This document shows positions 5,502 to 9,695 of a stretch of 9,695 nt of DNA, piece after piece. Position numbers and translations under genes: made by a program. Location: positions 1 to 9,695 of the forward strand of contig DMUD01000006.1 of the NCBI GenBank assembly GCA_003476475.1. Direction: 5' to 3'. This stretch comes from Cytophagales bacterium. Lineage in GTDB: Bacteria > Bacteroidota > Bacteroidia > Cytophagales > UBA9547. Position 1 is the stretch's first letter. Every line of letters begins with the position of its first letter. Under the pieces are notes generated by a model that ran no database searches, was not told the origin of the DNA, and saw only the letters and a list, made by a program, of their open reading frames with translations.

Positions 5502-6359
5502 ATGCAACCAAAATCCAAAGACCAACTAATTGCAGGGGCCACTACCCTCACGATACATGCGGTGTTGTTGTTGATATTGCTTTTTAGCCTGCTTCACACG
5601 CCCAATCCGCCACTTGGTGCCGGTTCGGGTGTGGTGTTAAACTTGGGATATGTAGACGAAGGCACGGGAGAAGTGCAAACGTATAACGAGGCTAACGATT
5701 CGCCCCTAAATCAGGAAGCTAAGCCACAAGAAGTCAGTGATCCAAATCAGAATACGAGCGAGCCACAGCCTCAAGACCCGCAAAGTTCCGACGAAAATTG
5801 GTTGGCAGCCGACGAAGAAACGGGTGTTACAGCCAAACAAGAAAACCAAACCACGCACAGCCCATCTGACAATACTTCAGACTCCAAAATAACCGAGCAA
5901 AAGACAAACACTTCAGCCAAGGCAGAACAAAAAGCCGTTTCGGGCAAAGTGGGAACTGAAACCACTGGCGGCAATAACAATGGCGACAAACAAGGAAAAG
6001 TGGGCGACCAAGGCAGTCCGCAAGGCGAACTGAATGCCAAAGCTCTTTACGGCAACCCTGGTACTGGCGGTGCCGGTTCGGGCGGTAGCGGTGGCACATC
6101 GCTCGACATGGCCGGTTGGAAAATGGATTTTAATATCAAAACCGATGACTCGAACGAAAACGGTCGCCTTCGTTTCAAAATAGTAGTGGACGAAGAAGGG
6201 GAAGTGGTCAATATTCAAACATTGGAAAAATCGGTGAGTACGAGCGTGGAAAATTATTACAAAAAACAGATTGAAAACGGAAGTTTTGTGAAAGACAAAA
6301 ATGCGCGCACAGCCCCCAATTCTACTGGATTTTTGACCATCATCATACGCTCCAAATAG
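5502..6359 (+). CDS. tonB: energy transducer TonB
   Basis: This 285-residue protein is a Bacteroidota-type TonB. It is anchored in the inner membrane and transmits proton-motive force from ExbB/ExbD to outer-membrane receptors. Residues 1-10 are cytoplasmic, and 11-31 form the membrane span, with His19 in the LTIHAVLLL stretch where TonB's functional His lies. GAGSGVVLNLGYVDEGTGEV (39-58) is the characteristic segment after the span in this phylum. About 60-180 is a low-complexity, Gln/Glu/Lys/Thr/Asn-rich periplasmic linker in place of the Pro-rich spacer of proteobacterial TonB. A Gly-rich hinge follows (184-199, GNPGTGGAGSGGSGG). The C-terminal domain runs from LDMAGWKMDF (201) through RLRFKIVVDEEGEVV to GFLTIIIRSK at the end, the usual family ending. 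A 69-bp gap precedes folC, so the pair is probably an operon. In many Bacteroidota exbB and exbD come just before such a tonB; they are absent here. Confidence 0.88.
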   Translation: MQPKSKDQLIAGATTLTIHAVLLLILLFSLLHTPNPPLGAGSGVVLNLGYVDEGTGEVQTYNEANDSPLNQEAKPQEVSDPNQNTSEPQPQDPQSSDENWLAADEETGVTAKQENQTTHSPSDNTSDSKITEQKTNTSAKAEQKAVSGKVGTETTGGNNNGDKQGKVGDQGSPQGELNAKALYGNPGTGGAGSGGSGGTSLDMAGWKMDFNIKTDDSNENGRLRFKIVVDEEGEVVNIQTLEKSVSTSVENYYKKQIENGSFVKDKNARTAPNSTGFLTIIIRSK

Positions 6360-6428
6360 GTCGTTTTGGGTGTTTAGAGTCCATACATTTCTAATCAAAT
6401 CATTGCTCAAAGCCATAATTTTAACGAC

Positions 6429-7712
6429 ATGACTTTTCAGGAAACGCTCGATTTCCTTTACACCCAATTGCCCGTTTTCCACCTTCAAGGTGCTTCGGCC
6501 TACAAAAAAGACCTAAGCCGGACACAGGCGCTTTTGGCTTATTTGGGCAATCCTCACCATGCTTTCAACACCATTCACATTGCCGGAACAAACGGAAAAG
6601 GGAGTTGTTCCCACTATTTGGCTTCGGTGCTGCAAGAGGCAAATTACAAGACTGGGCTTTACACTTCCCCCCATGTGCTGCATTTTGGCGAAAGAATAAA
6701 AATAAATGGCCGCTATGTAGAAGAAGATTTTGTGATACGGTTTGTGGAACGTATCAAACATTTGTTTCCCGAAATAAAGCCTTCTTTTTTTGAAGTGACA
6801 GTGGCCATGGCATTTCAATATTTTGCTGAAAAAAAAGTGGACATCGCCGTGATTGAAACTGGCGTGGGCGGAAAGTTGGATTCTACCAATGTCATCACTC
6901 CAATTCTTTCCCTTATCACCAACATTAGCTACGACCACATGGACTTGCTGGGCGATACCTTGCCCCAAATAGCCTCGCAAAAGGCTGGAATCATCAAAAA
7001 GCAAGTACCTGTCGTGATTGGCGAAAGGCAAAAAGAGGTGGAATCGGTTTTTGTACAAACAGCCCAAAACCAAAATGCCGACTTGTTTTTTGCTTCTGAT
7101 TACCATCAAATATATAAAAATAAATACATAAACGGCAGTATGTGGTGCCAGGTCAAGCAATCTAATGGACATGAGTTTGAGATAAAAAGTGGCCTTTTGG
7201 GCGATTATCAGCTGAAAAACTTGGCGGGAATTTTGCAATCGGTCGAGGTGCTTAGGCAAAAGGGGATAAAAATTGCGGAAGAAGCGATGCACCTTGGCAT
7301 AGAAAAAGTAATTTTAAACACAGGCTTTAGGGGTCGTTGGCAGATTTTGTCCGAAAACCCGCTCACAGTTTGCGACATTGCGCACAACAAAGAAGGCATT
7401 CGGTCGGTATTGGAAACTGCCGCTGGTTATGCCCCATCACATCTACACATAGTGCTTGGGGTGGTCAAAGACAAGGATTTAACTAAAATACTGAGGCTTA
7501 TGCCCCAAGAGGCCTCTTATTATTTTTCACAAGCCCACATTCCTAGGGCGTTACCAGCCATTGAATTGCATCAAAAGGCGATAGAATTTGGCTTGAAAGG
7601 TCTGGTGTTCGAAGAGGTAAATACGGCCATTGCCCATGCCAAAAGTGCAGCCAGTACCAAAGACCTTGTTTTGGTATGTGGCAGCAATTTTTTGGTGGCC
7701 GAAATTCGCTAA
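6429..7712 (+). CDS. folC: bifunctional folylpolyglutamate synthase / dihydrofolate synthase FolC
   Basis: FolC is a cytoplasmic ATP-dependent ligase of the Mur ligase family. It adds glutamate to dihydropteroate to form dihydrofolate, and then further glutamates to reduced folates. The 427-residue length fits the family. Visible motifs are the P-loop GTNGKGS (53-59); TSPHVLHFGERI (79-90), which contains the folate-binding SPH-type loop; ETGVGGKLDSTN (143-154), with the Mg/ATP-site Glu and Asp; SYDHMDLLG (167-175); and SQKAGIIK (183-190), with the Lys185 expected to be carbamylated. GFRGRWQ (299-305) and DIAHN (316-320) belong to the C-terminal domain that binds glutamate. The ATG at 6429 begins the typical short N-terminal helix. 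It follows tonB by 69 bp on the same strand and ends 12 bp from the stop of the convergent DUF255 gene. Confidence 0.93.
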   Translation: MTFQETLDFLYTQLPVFHLQGASAYKKDLSRTQALLAYLGNPHHAFNTIHIAGTNGKGSCSHYLASVLQEANYKTGLYTSPHVLHFGERIKINGRYVEEDFVIRFVERIKHLFPEIKPSFFEVTVAMAFQYFAEKKVDIAVIETGVGGKLDSTNVITPILSLITNISYDHMDLLGDTLPQIASQKAGIIKKQVPVVIGERQKEVESVFVQTAQNQNADLFFASDYHQIYKNKYINGSMWCQVKQSNGHEFEIKSGLLGDYQLKNLAGILQSVEVLRQKGIKIAEEAMHLGIEKVILNTGFRGRWQILSENPLTVCDIAHNKEGIRSVLETAAGYAPSHLHIVLGVVKDKDLTKILRLMPQEASYYFSQAHIPRALPAIELHQKAIEFGLKGLVFEEVNTAIAHAKSAASTKDLVLVCGSNFLVAEIR

Positions 7713-7724
7713 GCGTTCATGCTT

Positions 7725-9695
7725 TTACATTAGTGCCAAAGCTTCCGAAGGTGTTTTTACCGGCAGTTTGCAGGTTTTATTTTCACACACAAAAATGAGG
7801 GTTTCGTCACCATCGGCGGTTCTGTTTAAAAGTAGTTCAAGTTGGCTATGTTTGGTTGTACCCACCAAAACTTTGTTTGGAATATGTTTTTGGTCTAATT
7901 CTTTTCGAAACGCTAGTGCATTTGTCCCTGAAATTGCCACCTCGCGAAAAGGTTTGTATAAGTAGAAAGAGACCAAAGCCCAATTGGCCATGTAGTAGGG
8001 TTCGCCTGTCATCAGTGGCTGAATGGTTTTCAACATTTCTGCGCCCTTTTCCAAGTACTGTTCGTGGCTTAGCACATGCCCCAGCAATATGAGATTGCCC
8101 GCCATTATCGAATTGGAAGAAGGAATTACATTGTCGAAAATTTCTTTTTTGCGGGCTATCAGTTTTTCAGACTCAACCGAAGTGAAATAAAATAGCTTCT
8201 CTTCGTTGTCCCAAAATTCAGCCAAACAAGTTTCGGTGAGCGACTGCGCCGTTTGTAACCATTTTTCATCGAAGGTGGCTTGGTAAAGATTAATGAATGC
8301 TTGAATGAGGCAGGCATAGTCTTCCAAATAGGCTTCTATTTTGGATATTCCATTTTTGTAGCTGTGAAAAAGTCGTCCGTTATTTATCAATCTGTTTTGA
8401 ATGAAATCGGCATTTTGAAGAGCTAAAGTCAAAAAACGGTCTTCTTGAAAAACGCGGTAGGCCTCAACAATTCCATTCAGCATTAAGCCGTTCCACGAGG
8501 CCAATATCTTGTCGTCGAGACCAGGACGCACGCGCAACGCCCTTTTTTGAAGAAGTATTGTTACCCATTCATTCTTCAGTTTTTTGAAAGATTCCAGTTC
8601 GATATCCTGCATTTTGCAAAACGCTTCCGTGTGCAAGTCGTGACACAAAATATTGGTACCATGTTCCCAAGTTCCGTTTTCTTGTACATTGAAATATGTT
8701 GCAAACAAGTCAAATTGGGGCAATTGAAACGAAAATAATTCTTCATGTGTCCATACATAAAACTTGCCTTCCACGCCTTCGCTGTCGGCATCCAAGGCCG
8801 AATAAAATCCTCCTTCTGCCGAAGTAAGTTCGCGGGTCACAAAATCGATGGTTTGGTACACCGTGTCTTTGTACAGCTCATTTTGGGTATTTTGGTAAGC
8901 TTCGGCATACAAACTCAACAGCTGCCCGTTGTCGTACGACATTTTTTCAAAGTGTGGTGCAAACCACTCGGCATCGGTACTGTAGCGCGAAAAACCACCC
9001 CCTATTTGGTCATAAATGCCACCCAATGCCATTTTTTCAAGCGTAAGATGTACTTGTTCAAAAGCCGAATTATTGCCGGTATGGGCATGGTAACGCAATA
9101 AAAAAAGCCACACGCAAGGCATCGGGAATTTGGGCGATTTTTGTGTGCCTCCTTTTTCATGGTCGAACGATTTGGCCAAGTGTTCAAACATTTGCTCGTA
9201 ATGGCGTTCTTCAAAAGTTGGTATTTCTTTTCCCAAGCCATATTTTTCGTATTCACTTCGCTTGAGTGATTCGGCAAAACCTTCGGCCGATTCTTCCAAC
9301 TTGTCGCGGTCTTTTGTGTAGGCCTCGTGTATCCCTCGCAAAAGGTTCATCCAGCGGGCAGGCGGAAAATAGGTGCCTCCATAAAATGGCTTTGCATCGG
9401 CTGTTAGGATTACATTCAAAGGCCAACCGCCTTGCAAACCCATGGCATGCACGGCGTCCATGTATAGTTGGTCGATGTCGGGGCGTTCCTCGCGGTCCAC
9501 TTTTATGCATACAAAGTAGGCATTCATGACTGCTGCTATTTGTTCGTTTTCAAAACATTCGCGTTCCATTACATGGCACCAGTGGCATGCCGAATATCCA
9601 ATGCTGAGTAAGATTGGCTTGTCTTCCCTTTTGGCAATTTCCAAGGCTTCGGCCCCCCAAGGATACCAGTCTACAGGGTTGTGGGCGTGTTGCAA
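7725..9695 (-). CDS. DUF255 / thioredoxin-domain protein (YyaL/SSP411 family), 5' truncated by window edge
   Basis: The visible 656 residues lack the N-terminus because the gene runs off the window: the first readable codon is a TTG-coded Leu inside LQHAHNPVDWYPW. The protein lacks only about 10-20 residues of the usual start. Residues 1-140 form a thioredoxin-like domain with CHWCHVM (37-43, Cys37 and Cys40), DREERPDID (67-75), GGWPLNV (89-95) and GGTYFPP (106-112). The remainder is an alpha/alpha-toroid resembling the N-acylglucosamine 2-epimerase/glycosidase fold, with GGFSRYSTDAEWFAPHFEKM (233-252) and ALDADSEG (300-307). The tail reads CENKTCKLPVKT, as in the family. The biochemical role of the family is not settled; the domain pair suggests a redox link to carbohydrate metabolism. 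The stop TAA is at 7725-7727. Its promoter lies beyond the window. It is not obviously connected to folC. Confidence 0.9.
   Translation of the reverse strand: MQHAHNPVDWYPWGAEALEIAKREDKPILLSIGYSACHWCHVMERECFENEQIAAVMNAYFVCIKVDREERPDIDQLYMDAVHAMGLQGGWPLNVILTADAKPFYGGTYFPPARWMNLLRGIHEAYTKDRDKLEESAEGFAESLKRSEYEKYGLGKEIPTFEERHYEQMFEHLAKSFDHEKGGTQKSPKFPMPCVWLFLLRYHAHTGNNSAFEQVHLTLEKMALGGIYDQIGGGFSRYSTDAEWFAPHFEKMSYDNGQLLSLYAEAYQNTQNELYKDTVYQTIDFVTRELTSAEGGFYSALDADSEGVEGKFYVWTHEELFSFQLPQFDLFATYFNVQENGTWEHGTNILCHDLHTEAFCKMQDIELESFKKLKNEWVTILLQKRALRVRPGLDDKILASWNGLMLNGIVEAYRVFQEDRFLTLALQNADFIQNRLINNGRLFHSYKNGISKIEAYLEDYACLIQAFINLYQATFDEKWLQTAQSLTETCLAEFWDNEEKLFYFTSVESEKLIARKKEIFDNVIPSSNSIMAGNLILLGHVLSHEQYLEKGAEMLKTIQPLMTGEPYYMANWALVSFYLYKPFREVAISGTNALAFRKELDQKHIPNKVLVGTTKHSQLELLLNRTADGDETLIFVCENKTCKLPVKTPSEALALM

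Noticed and set aside
6040..6100. GC-rich short repeats in tonB as a possible mobile-element or recombination trace
   Set aside because: They encode the Gly-rich hinge usual for Bacteroidota TonB; codon-level Gly/Ser repetition explains them.
6360..6428. Separate promoter for folC in the tonB-folC gap
   Set aside because: TAATTTTA at 6416-6423 is one base from TAnnTTTG, but no TTG lies about 19 nt upstream and the leader would be under 5 nt, so read-through from tonB is simpler.
5913..6488. 191-codon minus-strand open frame across tonB
   Set aside because: It is antisense to a clear TonB with family motifs. The open frame follows from the codon bias and low complexity of the linker, and its product has no recognisable domain.
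6513..7292. 259-codon minus-strand open frame inside folC
   Set aside because: It lies fully antisense to FolC, whose P-loop and DIAHN motifs are intact; the antisense product is Phe/His/Lys-rich with no family features.

Overview
The window reads as ordinary chromosome of a Bacteroidota bacterium, probably of the Cytophagales or a related class. This rests on the gene families (a Bacteroidota-type TonB, FolC next to tonB, a CcmBCDE set with a CxxxY-type CcmE), the lack of clear Shine-Dalgarno sequences before the genes, a TTG / TAnnTTTG promoter of the Bacteroidota sigma factor type before the first gene, and probable TTG starts. I see no mobile element, CRISPR array, tRNA, rRNA, phage gene or recognisable defence system.

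Layout. Positions 1-99 hold a possible 3' end of an upstream gene and a promoter. Positions 100-1494 (+) encode a short Omp85/BamA-TamA-like outer-membrane protein with one POTRA-like domain. It converges, across a 7-bp-period tandem repeat, on a two-gene minus-strand unit: a SPASM radical SAM protein (3161-2133) followed after 4 bp by a PagL-like lipid A acyloxyacyl hydrolase (2128-1523). Transcribed divergently from that unit is a tightly packed cytochrome c maturation operon, ccmB-ccmC-ccmD-like-ccmE (3254-5205), with gaps or overlaps of 5 nt, 8 nt and 4 nt. Next comes a 34-codon lysine-rich minus-strand ORF (5343-5239), then a plus-strand pair, tonB (5502-6359) and folC (6429-7712). The window closes with a DUF255/thioredoxin-domain protein on the minus strand (9695-7725), cut at its N-terminus by the window edge and converging on folC with only 12 bp between the stop codons.

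How the genes relate. The first three genes concern the outer membrane: beta-barrel biogenesis or secretion, lipid A trimming, and an unassigned radical SAM enzyme co-transcribed with the hydrolase. CcmB and CcmC are membrane parts of the heme-handling machinery, the CcmD-like peptide is their probable small partner, and CcmE is the heme chaperone; CcmA, CcmF and CcmG/H are not in the window. TonB couples the proton-motive force to outer-membrane receptors, but its ExbB/ExbD partners are not next to it. FolC makes folate and its polyglutamates.

The most noteworthy points are the CxxxY heme-attachment motif of CcmE with its matching CcmC/CcmD variants, the Glu-to-Asn change at the PagL catalytic-acid position, the radical SAM/PagL pairing, the tiny lysine-rich ORF, and the heptad repeat between convergent genes. 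Nothing here clearly amounts to a new system.
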